64,000 nt of DNA. Origin: a virus. The stretch spans positions 1 through 64,000 of IMG/VR virus record IMGVR_UViG_3300030430_005214. The stretch is one strand, 5' to 3'. A program made the position numbers and the translations under genes. The notes beneath the pieces were generated by a model. The model was not told the DNA's origin. It saw only the letters and a list, made by a program, of their open reading frames with translations, and ran no database searches. Shown one piece after another: positions 23,528 through 35,000 of the stretch. Within the stretch, counting starts at the first letter, position 1; each line of letters begins with the position of its first letter.

Positions 23528-26500
23528 TTATAAATCATCCGACGTGATTACTTTTGCCTTCTCATTATATTGTGAAGCTGCGTCGTCTGTATTTATAAAA
23601 TTTGATTTAGACTCTATCTTATCTTTATCTTTGTCAATTAGATCCATACCAAGAGATTGTTTTTCCGTGTCTATTTGTTTACTTAAATATCTCTCGCTTA
23701 TATTTTTCTTAAAATCTAAATTAATATCTATCTTTTTACCTGTTTGTTTGGATGTAATTCTTATCTTATATTTTCTAAGCGGACCTTCTTGAAATAAACG
23801 ATCTATATCGGTGTTGAAGAATGTTTTTCTATATGATATATTTGTTTTATTTATATCATCTCTGTTTGTATACAACCTGGTATCGTCGGCCAATCTTATT
23901 TTTAAATATTTTTTAAAAGTTTTTTCTCTTACCAACCCCTTTCGTGCTTCAGAAAAACTATAAACCTTTAAAACCATGTATGGAGGAAAACCACCTTCTT
24001 TAACAATTCTTAGTTTGTATATTGCAGTTGGATTAGAAAAGTTGCCATGTATATCTTCAAATCTTGCAAAGTAATAATAATCTATATTTGGCGACAAGAT
24101 ACTTTCAAATCCAGAACTTTGCTCATTATTTATTTGTGCTATGGGTTGATTAACAAAATCAGTCCAGCTCGTAGGCATTCTATCTGTCCGATATATTTTA
24201 AAAGTGCCGGCAAAATCATCTGTTCTATATAAGACGCGTCTTTTGAGCGAGCCTCTATCTATCTCAAGATCTGATTGGCTCTCATAATACTTAATTATTT
24301 GCTCTGTGTCTTCCGGAAAAACCTGCACTGGAAATAATTTTCTTTCCCCATAATTTACATTTAACAATATCAACACTTTATCATCAACATCTTTATAAGG
24401 ATAAAATGTCATTTCTGGTGGCAATGGAGGTTTGTCCATTAATTTTGTTATTTTTTGAGTTCCAAATGACACGTTATTGTAATAAGGCGCTCTTACGATA
24501 ATTGGTTTTGGAGTTCCACCCACTGGTTGATCTTGTTCGGGGAGCACGAAGCTGGGGGAAGGGAAGCCGGTGCCGTCATCAGCGACATTTTGCAGTGACA
24601 GAGCTTTTTCATCTAAAGAGAATTCTGGTCCAGATTGAGTAGTGGCATCATTAACTCTTCCCAACTCTGAAGTATATTCTGTGCCGACAACTAAAGAAAT
24701 AGAGTAAACTTCGTACGTGTAATCTTTTTCGTAAAACACTTGAGTGTCAATATAGGATAGTGGACTGTCGCCAACACAAGGTATAAAAAAGCTTTGTAGT
24801 ATTGTTTTTTGGCCATTTGCACTTGAGCTTTTGACAATTTCAAAGCCCAACATCTCTGAATAACATTTGTCGCCATTTTTTATCCCTGCGTATGGTAATG
24901 TTTTGTTTTTAGAATAATTTTTTATCGTATCACCTAAAAGAAGTACATTATATGCCGAAGCAAAACCCCCATCTACTTGTGGCATTACAACTGAATTAGA
25001 AGCAAATTTAACTAAGCTATTGTCAAGGAGATAGTTTTTATATTTTTGCGTGTCAAGCACCATGGAGTTTACATCTAGAACTTGCATTGTAGAAGCAAAA
25101 AGATTAGTTCCACTACCGTCTCCATCGTCGGATGAAAAACCAGAAAACGTATGTAGGGCACCCTTTCGATAATCTATGCCGCCTGGAGCGGGTCTGCCCA
25201 AAACATCTACCGCTCTATCACCAAAATAGTTACAAATAAAACTCATGAACATGTCTAGAAAGTTTTGTTGTTGCAGTTTGTTGATTAAATTTGAATTTAT
25301 ACGCGGTAGCTCTATTTTATTATAATAAGGAAAGATTTTCTTAATTGCATCGACATCTTTAGTAATTTTTTGAACGTTATTTCCAAAACTTATATTTCTA
25401 TTTCTATAAACATTAAGAAAGTTTTGTGCGACCTCACCAGTAAAATTGGCACTTTGAGGGGCCAACTGACTTGGATCACTTGAGGCATTTGAAAATCCAT
25501 AGTATCTTTCAAAAGTTAGTTCTTCATCTAAAACACCATTTAAAGCTTCAGGATTTAAACCAAAAGGTGTTATTTTTATTAAATCTGAGTAATACTTTGA
25601 TAATTTGTTTTGTTTTTTAGAATTTAAAAAAGAATAATAAGTATAGGCATTTGGCAGCTGCCACTCAGTAGAAACGTTTGAAGGAAAGTCTTCAGCATAA
25701 CGCTTATAATAATTATACGAAGAACCAACCTTTACGAAATTAAAATCACTATAAGGCAACATATCTGCCACCAATTCCGTGTTCACAGATCTGTTTAAGT
25801 CTGTAACAAAGTAAATATGTCTTGGGATTGCATTTGGATTTGTGGCGATAGGATAGAGTAACCTTTGTAACAATATAAGAAGATTATTTGTATATTGCTC
25901 TGATTTTTCCGTTTCAAATATCAAATAGTTAAGTTGTGTCGGGCTAGGTGGAGAGGGTATCGCATCTTTTGTTGTTAAGGAATTGCTATTTGCATCAAAC
26001 CCAAATATTACCTTATTTAACCCACCCAGAAACGGGTTCACAATACCATCTGAGGAGTTATCTAACAATCCATCAAAATTAAGATTTATGCCGTCACCAG
26101 CTAAAAAGTTTGAAAGGGCCAGGAATTCTTGGTTTTCAATATTGTTGTTTAGTTTGCTATACAAAACATTATTGTTTTTAATTTGTTGACTCAAAACACC
26201 GGGTTCAGCAAATTGAAAATAAAAATCTAAATCAAATAGATTTTTAAGGTACAGAAAATTGTCACTTTCGCTTAAGCCTGTCTTAGTGTATTTTATCTGT
26301 AAGTTATTGTCTATATAAAATCTTTGACTAGTGATGTATCTAAACATATCAGGCAGATAAGTGCCCAAAGATCCAAAGTTTTTTGCTGTTGTATTATAAG
26401 GTTCGGTTTGTTGTTGATATCTAGCGTCTTCCAATTGAGAATATATGGTTTCATTTGCTTTTACAAAATTAATTTTGTCAAGTTTTTCTTCTGTTTTTGT

Positions 26501-26629
26501 TTTTATTGCTTGACTTTCACCTATAAATTTTTGAGTTCCAGAGTCATCCAAACGTTCATTAAATCGATTGGCGACCGGACTTAAATCTAATTTATCAAAG
26601 TTATCAAATATTGTGTACTTGTCTAACAT
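23528..26629 (-). CDS. Large tail/baseplate protein with fibronectin-like segment
   Basis: 1033 residues, rich in Asn, Tyr, Phe, Lys and Asp. The first 650 residues are not recognised. Around 740-880 there is a pattern of fibronectin type III-like domains: PPLPPEMTFYPY at the start, FKIYRTDRM in the middle, and YYYFARFEDIHGNFSNPTA near the end. A charged C-terminus follows. Such domains occur in tail proteins exposed to the cell surface. The start ATG follows the upstream stop directly (TAA then ATG). Function is inferred only as virion structural. Confidence 0.72.
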   Translation of the reverse strand: MLDKYTIFDNFDKLDLSPVANRFNERLDDSGTQKFIGESQAIKTKTEEKLDKINFVKANETIYSQLEDARYQQQTEPYNTTAKNFGSLGTYLPDMFRYITSQRFYIDNNLQIKYTKTGLSESDNFLYLKNLFDLDFYFQFAEPGVLSQQIKNNNVLYSKLNNNIENQEFLALSNFLAGDGINLNFDGLLDNSSDGIVNPFLGGLNKVIFGFDANSNSLTTKDAIPSPPSPTQLNYLIFETEKSEQYTNNLLILLQRLLYPIATNPNAIPRHIYFVTDLNRSVNTELVADMLPYSDFNFVKVGSSYNYYKRYAEDFPSNVSTEWQLPNAYTYYSFLNSKKQNKLSKYYSDLIKITPFGLNPEALNGVLDEELTFERYYGFSNASSDPSQLAPQSANFTGEVAQNFLNVYRNRNISFGNNVQKITKDVDAIKKIFPYYNKIELPRINSNLINKLQQQNFLDMFMSFICNYFGDRAVDVLGRPAPGGIDYRKGALHTFSGFSSDDGDGSGTNLFASTMQVLDVNSMVLDTQKYKNYLLDNSLVKFASNSVVMPQVDGGFASAYNVLLLGDTIKNYSKNKTLPYAGIKNGDKCYSEMLGFEIVKSSSANGQKTILQSFFIPCVGDSPLSYIDTQVFYEKDYTYEVYSISLVVGTEYTSELGRVNDATTQSGPEFSLDEKALSLQNVADDGTGFPSPSFVLPEQDQPVGGTPKPIIVRAPYYNNVSFGTQKITKLMDKPPLPPEMTFYPYKDVDDKVLILLNVNYGERKLFPVQVFPEDTEQIIKYYESQSDLEIDRGSLKRRVLYRTDDFAGTFKIYRTDRMPTSWTDFVNQPIAQINNEQSSGFESILSPNIDYYYFARFEDIHGNFSNPTAIYKLRIVKEGGFPPYMVLKVYSFSEARKGLVREKTFKKYLKIRLADDTRLYTNRDDINKTNISYRKTFFNTDIDRLFQEGPLRKYKIRITSKQTGKKIDINLDFKKNISERYLSKQIDTEKQSLGMDLIDKDKDKIESKSNFINTDDAASQYNEKAKVITSDDL

Positions 26630-27007
26630 TTAGTATCCGCTTCCTCCACCAATTGGTGTCCCCGAAGGCAGACCTGTGGCACTATCGGCGGGGGATCCCA
26701 TGACCTCTAATCCAGCGTTTTCGGCGGCAGGTGCACCAATCGCTTCATTACCTTGAAACCCCGATGTATCAATTGGGCCAATACCAGGGCCGTAATCAGG
26801 TTCGGCTTGTTGTGCACTAATGATTTCATCGCCTGTAAAGTCTGATGTATCCAATGGGCCTGGTAAATTACCACCTGGAAACAAAGGAGGAGACGTTTCA
26901 ACTGGTAGCCCTGGTAGCTTAAAATAAACAATCCCCTGGTTATCAGACAATAATTGTGTTGAATCTAAAAGGAGTGTGTAGCTATTATTAAGATAGAATT
27001 GATTCAA
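26630..27007 (-). CDS. Short Gly/Pro-rich protein with repeated TSGFxGxEAIG motif (TTG start)
   Basis: 125 residues, starting at TTG (27007) behind AAGGA. The first 30 residues are hydrophobic and beta-like. The rest is low-complexity Gly, Pro, Ala and Asp, apparently disordered. It contains DTSDFTGDEI (53-62) and DTSGFQGNEAIGAPA (80-94), and the adjacent 1268-residue protein carries STSGFEGDEAIGVPA near its C-terminus. The shared linear motif suggests common docking or a duplicated linker. It ends GGGSGY. No family is recognised. Reality as a gene is supported by tight packing with the next gene (stop then ATG). Confidence 0.6.
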   Translation of the reverse strand: MNQFYLNNSYTLLLDSTQLLSDNQGIVYFKLPGLPVETSPPLFPGGNLPGPLDTSDFTGDEIISAQQAEPDYGPGIGPIDTSGFQGNEAIGAPAAENAGLEVMGSPADSATGLPSGTPIGGGSGY

Positions 27008-27044
27008 TTTAATATTCCTTATAGTTAATTAGTAACTAATCTTT
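27008..27044 (-). promoter_or_regulatory. Short gap with inverted repeat TAGTTA/TAACTA
   Basis: On the coding strand this 37-base gap reads TAGTTA, five bases, TAACTA, then TAAGGAA as ribosome site for the TTG start. The repeat resembles the one before the scaffold gene (1086-1107). It may be a weak hairpin or a protein site. Confidence 0.3.
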
Positions 27045-30000
27045 TTAGTATGGCCCAGTTGGTGATGTTCTAGGTAACTGTACCTGCTCTTTAACACCGG
27101 TCATAGGTGATTTTACTGCCTGTTGATTTTTAATAACTTTTTTAATTATTTCTATTTCTGTTTTTGGATCCAATTGGGCGCCTCGTGTAGCTGGAACTCC
27201 AATCGCTTCGTCCCCTTCAAATCCTGATGTACTAACCGCGGTCGGCGTACCCGGTAATTCGACTGCTCGGGCTGTTCTAGCTTCTGCTACAGCAGCCTGG
27301 ATTGCTTCTTGTTCTAATCTAAATTCAGAATTAGAGCTAGCTACCGCAGGATTTTGATTTACATTGTTTAACTCATCAATAGCATCTCGGGTTCTTCCGT
27401 CAAGTAGTTGATCAACCAATGATAAATCTGTTGGGGCGCCGATCAAAAACAGTTCATTTAAATTATAAAAATCTTTAAATAAATTTATAACTTTTTCATC
27501 AAATAGTGGTGTTATGTCTTCACCCTCAAACAGCACTATTTTGCAAAGAAGTTGTTGACCTGGGAGTAAAGAATTTAATACCCCAGGTGTTAGCTCTCTA
27601 AAGTCCATTGCCTTAATAAAATTATTGTTGTTTTGTGTAAAAAATGAAAACTTTGACGGTCGATTTGCGAATGCACCAATATCTCTTTGTTTAAACCCAT
27701 GTAAATAATGCACTTTTGCAAAAATATTTAAGTAATAAGAATATGTATCATAATGCTCAAATAAAGCATTTTTAGTTATTAAAGAAAAGATATAATAAAG
27801 CAAATAGTTTCTAACCACTGAAGGCTGGATAAGATTTGCCACGTTTGCGGTTGAAAATACATTTGTTGTGTGGGGGACATTTTTGTTTGCCGTGTTAAAT
27901 TCCGTATCTAAAATAATTTCATCACTAACTAATTGCGCATAAGTTTGATTTAAATATTTTAAGCTTCTTCTTTGGTAAACATTAGTATTTATTAAATTTA
28001 CTAAAGATATAGCAGTATTATATGGATAATCTTCAAATGGGCCACCGGTCCATTCATAATCTTTTGAATCTACAGAACCATAAGCTAGAGTTTCTGCATC
28101 TGATTTGCCTGGAGCCCCCATTGCTTCTGGAAGTGATATTACAAATGGCGAACCAAAGTTATCAAGAACTCCTTGTGTGCTATTGCCAATTACACTTGAA
28201 GGAATTTCATCTTTATCGTAAGCTAATTTATCTTGAAGATAATTTGTAACCGTCTCTTGTTTTAAAGGAAATTTAATGCCAAATGTTCCTAAAATCTCTG
28301 GTATCAAAACTGACTTTGGGGTATTTGTTATGTTTTGTATTAATTTATTTCTTATCGCTCTCAAGTAATTATTGTCAAAATTTGTTTCATCTGTTTTTTC
28401 GTATTTTAATATAGATGGAGCAAACATATTCATAAACGAGTAACTATAATCATTATCTTTTCCAACCAAGTCTTTGCCTTCAAGTGTTAAATAATTCATC
28501 GTTTCATTACCTTTGACCAGTTGCTTGTACGAATCGACTGAAATAGGCTTTAAGGGGGATGAGGAAATATTCTCCAGAGCCGGCATGGGCTCAACCCAAT
28601 CAAAAGCATTTTTTGTTTTTGATAAATCTAAAACATTTTTAAACTCGTGTTCATATTCTACAACAAAAACACTTTTATTTTTAACATTTGTCGATTGAAT
28701 ATAATCTTTGTCTGTAAAACCAGAACTTTTTTTAACAACCTGTTCGGTAGAATACAACGTTAACAAATCTTCAGTTCTAGCTCTTATTATATCCAACAAA
28801 GATCTAGTTTTTTCTATTAACTCAGGTGTTGTCACTGATAAAGTTAATGATGATCGAATGAAATTTCTGATATTGTCTATTAAGGAGAAATAGTTTTGCT
28901 CAGTTCCGGTGAAAAAATATGAATTAATTATGACTAAATATGTACTAAGACTATCTAGCAAACTTGCACCAGTCGGGTCGACTATAGGAAAAGCAGAATT
29001 CACACTATCTGGTAATTCACTTTGTTTGTCGAAAGAGAAAGACAAAGGCACCAGTGGATTTACACTACCATTGATAGTTTGTTGGACAAAAGTTGGATTT
29101 AATTCTTTTTGAAACCTATCATAGATAGCGACAAACTTACCAGTTAATGGGTCTGGGATCATAAAGTTTGTTTTTTGAGACAACTCGTCCAAATTCGCAA
29201 TTATAGTTCTAAGCTGCTCTAATCTATCATTTAAATAAGACATCACAGGGTCTTTATACTTTAGTTTTATCTTATAAGCATACTTGCCATTATCTTTTAT
29301 CGCATCAATTTGACCGTCAAAAAATTCGTATAAGCACGTAGTATTATTTTCATTGCCAGCCGGCGTAAAAGTTTTAGAGGTTTTATTAACAAAAACCATT
29401 GGATTAGTTATGTTTGAGCCATTATTATCTTGTTCGCTTAAAACTATATGTTTTTGATCATTTGGTGCGATTATTAGCACGTCACTGGTTTTTGTTCTTT
29501 TATTAATTCTAATAATTTGAAAACTAATAATATCAATATTTTGTATAATTGCATCGTATAATTCAATACCCAAAGATTTTAAGCCCACCACTTTATCTAA
29601 AAAATTTGGCACTTTCGTTGTATATTTCAAAAGACTTTCTTTATCAATTGAAAAGAATAATGCTGGCGATCTATATTCCGAACTTAAAACTTGGCTGCCG
29701 CTACTAAGTTGAGTTTTTTTCTGTCCAGTTCTAATAGAATATTTTAGTTCAGATACTATAGCTTTGTTTTTTATAAAATCATCAATCAACTTATTCTTTT
29801 TTTGTCCAGTGTATAAAACATTAGAACTAGCAGCTAAAATGGCCTCGTATATAGATGACTTATATGAAAACAAATCCTCAAATGCATTCATACCTCTAAA
29901 ATCAATAATTTTACTATTTCCTCGAACGATATATCTTAAAAAGGGGTGAGGTATTGTGTTGTCATGCTGAGCGCCTGCCATGGCTCGAAACTCTCCAAAA

Positions 30001-30851
30001 TTTGGACTATTTTGATTTGTTTCTTTATGAAAGTGTATCGGACCAGTCCAAATATCATCGGGTGCCCCATATAAATAATTAACTTGTTGATTTCTATCAG
30101 TTGGCACGTTGGGTAATATAGATTCGCCTGTGGCTGGATCAATTAAATCTAAGTTTGTTGGTATTTCAGTTTTTGAAAGTATTTGCTCTTGGCCGTTATG
30201 TTTGAATGTTGTATCGATAATAAAATATCCCGTTCGGGTCACAATCTGTTGATTGTCAAAAATAATCTCTGATCCAATTGAATTTTCAACAAAGCCGGCC
30301 AATTGATTTCCAAAATCTGCAGCTAAATAATAAATAAATCCTAGAAAGTCTGGTGTAGTGGTAGACGGTAAAATAAAATCACTTTGAACTGGAATTGTCA
30401 ACATTCTTTGTTGCTTATCTTGAAATGATTTTGGGCTGACTATAGAGATATAATCTTGTATTTTTTTTCCATTAAAAAAGTTTTTTAATTCAACGTGAAA
30501 AGCCTTTGTTGCATTTTGACTAATGTATTGTTTTTTTTCTGCTTCAGATAATTTTACAAAATCTGTCATCTCCTGTTTGGATAATATAGGAATATAAAAT
30601 AAAGAAGATTGAGTTAAGATATTTTTCAAACTTACATTTATTGTAAAATTATTTGGTGAATAACTTGCAAGCGCTTTAATATAAAAATCCAATGTTATTC
30701 TTATTCTGTCTTGCCCAGATTGCAAGTCTTCATCTGGATTATCGTAATATAAATCAACTTGGCTTTTGTTTTGAAAATTGTTTTTATTAGTACTTTCTAA
30801 AATAATACTTTTTAAAAATGGCTTTGGAGCACTGGTAAGACCCTTTAACAT
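27045..30851 (-). CDS. Giant tail/baseplate protein, 1268 residues
   Basis: I place the start at ATG 30851, which forms a TGATG overlap with the upstream stop; the frame also allows TTG two codons earlier. The protein is Lys/Asn/Ile/Tyr-rich, with no recognised domain, and mostly mixed alpha/beta. Its last 110 residues are Ala/Gln/Pro-rich and probably flexible, and hold STSGFEGDEAIG from about residue 1207, the motif repeated in the next protein. Neighbours are all virion-type genes. No signal peptide or membrane segment is evident. Role inferred as baseplate or adhesin structure. Confidence 0.7.
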   Translation of the reverse strand: MLKGLTSAPKPFLKSIILESTNKNNFQNKSQVDLYYDNPDEDLQSGQDRIRITLDFYIKALASYSPNNFTINVSLKNILTQSSLFYIPILSKQEMTDFVKLSEAEKKQYISQNATKAFHVELKNFFNGKKIQDYISIVSPKSFQDKQQRMLTIPVQSDFILPSTTTPDFLGFIYYLAADFGNQLAGFVENSIGSEIIFDNQQIVTRTGYFIIDTTFKHNGQEQILSKTEIPTNLDLIDPATGESILPNVPTDRNQQVNYLYGAPDDIWTGPIHFHKETNQNSPNFGEFRAMAGAQHDNTIPHPFLRYIVRGNSKIIDFRGMNAFEDLFSYKSSIYEAILAASSNVLYTGQKKNKLIDDFIKNKAIVSELKYSIRTGQKKTQLSSGSQVLSSEYRSPALFFSIDKESLLKYTTKVPNFLDKVVGLKSLGIELYDAIIQNIDIISFQIIRINKRTKTSDVLIIAPNDQKHIVLSEQDNNGSNITNPMVFVNKTSKTFTPAGNENNTTCLYEFFDGQIDAIKDNGKYAYKIKLKYKDPVMSYLNDRLEQLRTIIANLDELSQKTNFMIPDPLTGKFVAIYDRFQKELNPTFVQQTINGSVNPLVPLSFSFDKQSELPDSVNSAFPIVDPTGASLLDSLSTYLVIINSYFFTGTEQNYFSLIDNIRNFIRSSLTLSVTTPELIEKTRSLLDIIRARTEDLLTLYSTEQVVKKSSGFTDKDYIQSTNVKNKSVFVVEYEHEFKNVLDLSKTKNAFDWVEPMPALENISSSPLKPISVDSYKQLVKGNETMNYLTLEGKDLVGKDNDYSYSFMNMFAPSILKYEKTDETNFDNNYLRAIRNKLIQNITNTPKSVLIPEILGTFGIKFPLKQETVTNYLQDKLAYDKDEIPSSVIGNSTQGVLDNFGSPFVISLPEAMGAPGKSDAETLAYGSVDSKDYEWTGGPFEDYPYNTAISLVNLINTNVYQRRSLKYLNQTYAQLVSDEIILDTEFNTANKNVPHTTNVFSTANVANLIQPSVVRNYLLYYIFSLITKNALFEHYDTYSYYLNIFAKVHYLHGFKQRDIGAFANRPSKFSFFTQNNNNFIKAMDFRELTPGVLNSLLPGQQLLCKIVLFEGEDITPLFDEKVINLFKDFYNLNELFLIGAPTDLSLVDQLLDGRTRDAIDELNNVNQNPAVASSNSEFRLEQEAIQAAVAEARTARAVELPGTPTAVSTSGFEGDEAIGVPATRGAQLDPKTEIEIIKKVIKNQQAVKSPMTGVKEQVQLPRTSPTGPY

Positions 30852-32014
30852 CAGCAAACTTCTCCCGGCTCAACCTCTGGTAATGCGGTGTAAGGATCAA
30901 TGCTGATATCTTCCTCTTCTACAAAACCGTCACAATCATAAACGTTACTCATATAAATGTTTTGAGATTTAAGTCTCTTATCTCTACCTATTAAATAACA
31001 TGCTAAAGTAGCATTGATTTGGCCATCTGTTTCTATATTAAAAACACTCTCGACCGCAGTTTTTGATATGTCTGGACTTTTCATTACAAACGAGTTGGTC
31101 AGATCATCAGTTTCATCCATAAAATACATCTTTTCTAGTTCTTCTTCCTCTTCACCGTTTTCATTTGTTTTTGTTGTTACTTCATAAACTTCTATCATAA
31201 AATTTTCATTTAAAAAATCAACATTTTGCTCCTCTAGCGATAAGAATAAATAATCTTTTATAACAAAAAAATTACCACCTTCGGCAGAAACTTTTTCAAA
31301 ATGAAAGCCGCTTTGGTCTTCGCTTTGCACTTCTCCATCTAGACTGATTGCGCTAGCGTTTTTACCCAGGCCATCAAAAAAGTTTACCGGTTGAGAGAGT
31401 GTCTCAAATGGATTGTATTTTTCATCCATCCTATAAGCAACATCTTTAAGTTGGCAATTTATTTGTGGAACGTTTGTAAAAACATCTTTTTTCTTATAGT
31501 ATGGAGCAGAACTAGAAATCTCACCTTGATAAAATAATGTGTTAAAAGCTGGACTAAGGTTGTTTAGAAATGGTTTTGTACCAATTAAATTTTCTAAAAG
31601 CTTCTCAGATTCAGCAAAGCTGTTTTTTACTTTTATTTTTTGAACCTCTTCGACATATTCTTGTATCGTAGAAGTCTCTAGAACACCAGCTATAACTTCG
31701 TCAATTATAATTGGCTTACCAGAATTAAAATCTTTTAAAAGGTTTGTCTCGGCAAATGAGTTAAATATGGCTCTCTCTGTGCCTACCTTTCTATGTAAAG
31801 CTTTAAGTCTGGGTGTTTCTTCTTGAATTCTTTGTTCAATGTAAGATTGTGAATCGTCTTTACCGGAGCCAATCGCCCAAGTTCCGTCATAAAGCACATT
31901 GTCATCTGAAAAAGCATAATAGACTGGCTTAAACAGCCCTCTAGATAAAAGCTGCTTTCCGTAGCTTGTTAACTGAACATCTATCACATCCTGCTTTTTA
32001 TTAAAAAATTCCAT
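30851..32014 (-). CDS. Structural protein with VIDVQLTSYGKQLLSRG N-terminal module
   Basis: 387 residues. Residues 8-45 carry the module VIDVQLTSYGKQLLSRG followed by YYAFSDDNVLY, shared with the 321-residue protein at 22483-23448 and, as I recall, with structural proteins of other marine phages. The remainder is acidic and Phe/Asn-rich, ending in a very acidic tail (EEEDISIDPYTALPEVEPGEVC). It is coupled to the 1268-residue gene by TGATG. Virion assembly role likely, precise role unknown. Confidence 0.72.
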   Translation of the reverse strand: MEFFNKKQDVIDVQLTSYGKQLLSRGLFKPVYYAFSDDNVLYDGTWAIGSGKDDSQSYIEQRIQEETPRLKALHRKVGTERAIFNSFAETNLLKDFNSGKPIIIDEVIAGVLETSTIQEYVEEVQKIKVKNSFAESEKLLENLIGTKPFLNNLSPAFNTLFYQGEISSSAPYYKKKDVFTNVPQINCQLKDVAYRMDEKYNPFETLSQPVNFFDGLGKNASAISLDGEVQSEDQSGFHFEKVSAEGGNFFVIKDYLFLSLEEQNVDFLNENFMIEVYEVTTKTNENGEEEEELEKMYFMDETDDLTNSFVMKSPDISKTAVESVFNIETDGQINATLACYLIGRDKRLKSQNIYMSNVYDCDGFVEEEDISIDPYTALPEVEPGEVC

Positions 32015-32022
32015 TAAATTTG

Positions 32023-35000
32023 TTATTCCTCTTCATTATAAGTAGGATTAAATGTAGTTATTGAGTTTAGTTTTGCTAATTCGATTAAAGAGAAAAAGTC
32101 ATAAGGCCAATTGTAAGAATATAAAAAGTCATTTGCCTGCTGTGGTCCTAAGTCTTTTCTAATATACTCTGTTCCGTTAAGATTGATTTTACCAACCATA
32201 GAGTTGTAATTCATTGCCGCTCTTTTTTTAACTTTAAAAACAGCCCATCTTGTTTTAGTTGAATCAAAGAATTCGTTTAGTCCCTTTTTGGGGGCAAAAT
32301 AAGGGTGATATGGAATTTTAACGTCAGTCGCCGGCTGTCTTCCCTGCGCTTTTGTTGTAGGCATTAAATGCAAGCTTGTTTCGCTTTTAACTTTCAGCGC
32401 TTTCCTAGCAAAAGTTGGCTCAACGTTTTGCCACATATTTTGCAAATCTTTCTGTGTGAGATTAATAGAATATTCAATCATAAACATCACAAATGGGCTC
32501 ACCTTATCATTATGTAGAAAGTCTAAGTGAGGTGGTATTACATACTTTCTCATTAGCGACATCAAATCATATAACTCTTTACTTTCATCCAACACTGAAG
32601 GAGATTTCTCTTTAATTTCATTAAATGTTCTTATGTTCAGCGTTGTTAATGGATCAAAACGGTCATCAATAGACTTGTATAGATTACTTTTAACTAAATT
32701 AAATTGTTCTTTATCTATGTGGTAGAATTCAGTTTGATTTATGATCTCATTATATTTGAAAGGTATTGCAATAATAGCCTCACTAAATTCTCTTTGCGTC
32801 GTAGGTGCCGCAATATTTGATATACTTAAATCACCGCTTGAATTTAGCTTGCCCACTTTACTAAATTGTGTTGTATCTATGTTTAGCAATCGAGCCAAGT
32901 CTTTAAGCCCTGGATAATCGGCCGCTACGTTGTTATTGGTTATAAATTTTCCATTAGGTCCTTCGGCCTGCAATTTAATCCCATTATCTCTTTCTGGTAT
33001 TTCGCCGTATTGATGCCACATTCCTTTGGCAACATTACCAGAAATAAAACTAGTTTGTGGAGAGGCGTTTGTAAAATCTAAAACTGGACATTCCCATCTT
33101 GGCTTAAATGCCACCAGCTGTTTTTTTGCTGTTGCACCATCTTCAGTTTGAAATTCTTGTTTTGTTTCATATAAAACGTGATTTGGATTTTCATCCCCCA
33201 AGAATAATGATGCAGAAAGCTGCATTTTATATCTGTGATTAGTTGTCTTATAAGCATTCAAGAGTGCAGTGGCATAGTTCCCAACGGTTGGATATGAAAA
33301 AGTGGGTAATCTGTTATATGAATATGAGGCAGTTGCAAATATTTCCTCTCTGGTGGTAACACCTTCTTTTAAGTTAGCAAATATTTGCACTGTGCCAAAC
33401 CCATTGTAATAGGCCGGCGTGAACGGATCAAAAGCAGAACCAGTAATGCCAAAATCACTATTAATTGGACCCATCTTAAAAGCACTAGTACGGTCTTGTT
33501 TACCAAATTCACCAGTTTCGACTGGTGGGCCAAAAGAGGAACCATATAAAAACGGATCAATATTAAAACCAGTAATAGCTCTATCGTACATTGTGACAGA
33601 AGCGGTGTTTACTTGCAAACTACTAGTTATATCAGCATTGCCAACTACATAGTCGTATGGGGAGACCCGCATTATTGCGTCTTGTTCCAAATAATCCGCA
33701 ACATTTTTAATATTCATAGAGTTCATTAAATTGAGATACATTGTGTACGTGCCATCTTCTGGTATTATTATCTCAGCGTCAACTTCGTTATCTTGATTGG
33801 ATCTAATCATAGCTTGCTGATTTGCGCCGCGGCCAATAAACAAGTTCATCGTCTCAGCCAAAAAGTTACTCATAGCAAAAGTATGATCATCTTTTACATT
33901 GACGATAGACGCAGTAGAGTCCAAAGCTAAATCTGGGTCAACTTCAGCGTCATAAATTCTAATATTTTTTGGTTGCACTAAATCCCCAAAGGGAATTCTT
34001 GTATCAAAATTACCACTTATCGCATGGCCCCAACAGAGACTAGGAGTGGCAGTAAAACCACCTTCATTAGTAAAAACTGGGTAGTCAACTGCAATGCCAG
34101 ACTTAATTGAATTGAACAATATCCCTGGCGCAAAGAAAGGCTGCGCCGCCGTTCTAACATTTTTTTCAGTGCCGAACAGATCCGCAGTTAAAGATTGGAA
34201 AAAGATTTTACCCAGCTGTGTTGTTCTCTCTGATGGATAAAAACCATCATATGGTAAAAACTTTAATATAGCCTCGCAAGTTAGTTTATGCTTGGTTGTT
34301 CTAAGCTTGGTATCGGTAGGTACATCGGCAACGCCTCTTTGGTCTTCGAAATCTTCTTCTACAAGTTTAAAATAATCATAGAAGTCACTAAACACATATC
34401 TGTTTAAAAATTCTTCTGTCGTTGCAAAATTATCTGTACCTGTTAAAGAAAGCAAACCGAATTGTATTTGTAGATCTTTTGACATGTTCATGGATACATC
34501 AAAGAACCCAGCGGGGCTGTAAGAGTCATACTGTAAATTATTAGCATTAGCTATAAACCTACTCATATAATCGCTAATAATAAACTCTGGGAGGACTGTG
34601 CCATCTTTTAAATTTCTAAACCCTTCTTCAGCGTACTGATCGTAGTTATCATAAAACGGTTTATGGTCATTGCTGGAAGTTGCCTCCCAGAACGTGTCGC
34701 CAACTGAGGCACTGTACCTTGCTATAGCAGAAGCACTTTGTAAAGTTGCGAATGTAGGGAAATAATATAAATCTGCCTCTCTTGCACGTAACTCTGCTGG
34801 TGCCGACGACGGAAATTCATCCTTGTCTTGATAAATTAATTTGATTCTTCTATTATAGTTTATGGTCGCAACAACATCACTACCAGTTTGATAATGAAAC
34901 AAGGAATAACAATTTTGTAATTCGCCTACGCCATCTTGCTGTGTCATGCCACCCTTATATGGAACAAACTCAGCGTTTTCAGCAAAATCATCGTGAGAGT

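Noticed and set aside
30852-30857. TTG start two codons upstream for the 1268-residue protein
   Set aside because: ATG at 30851 in TGATG overlap is a better start and no ribosome site favours the TTG.
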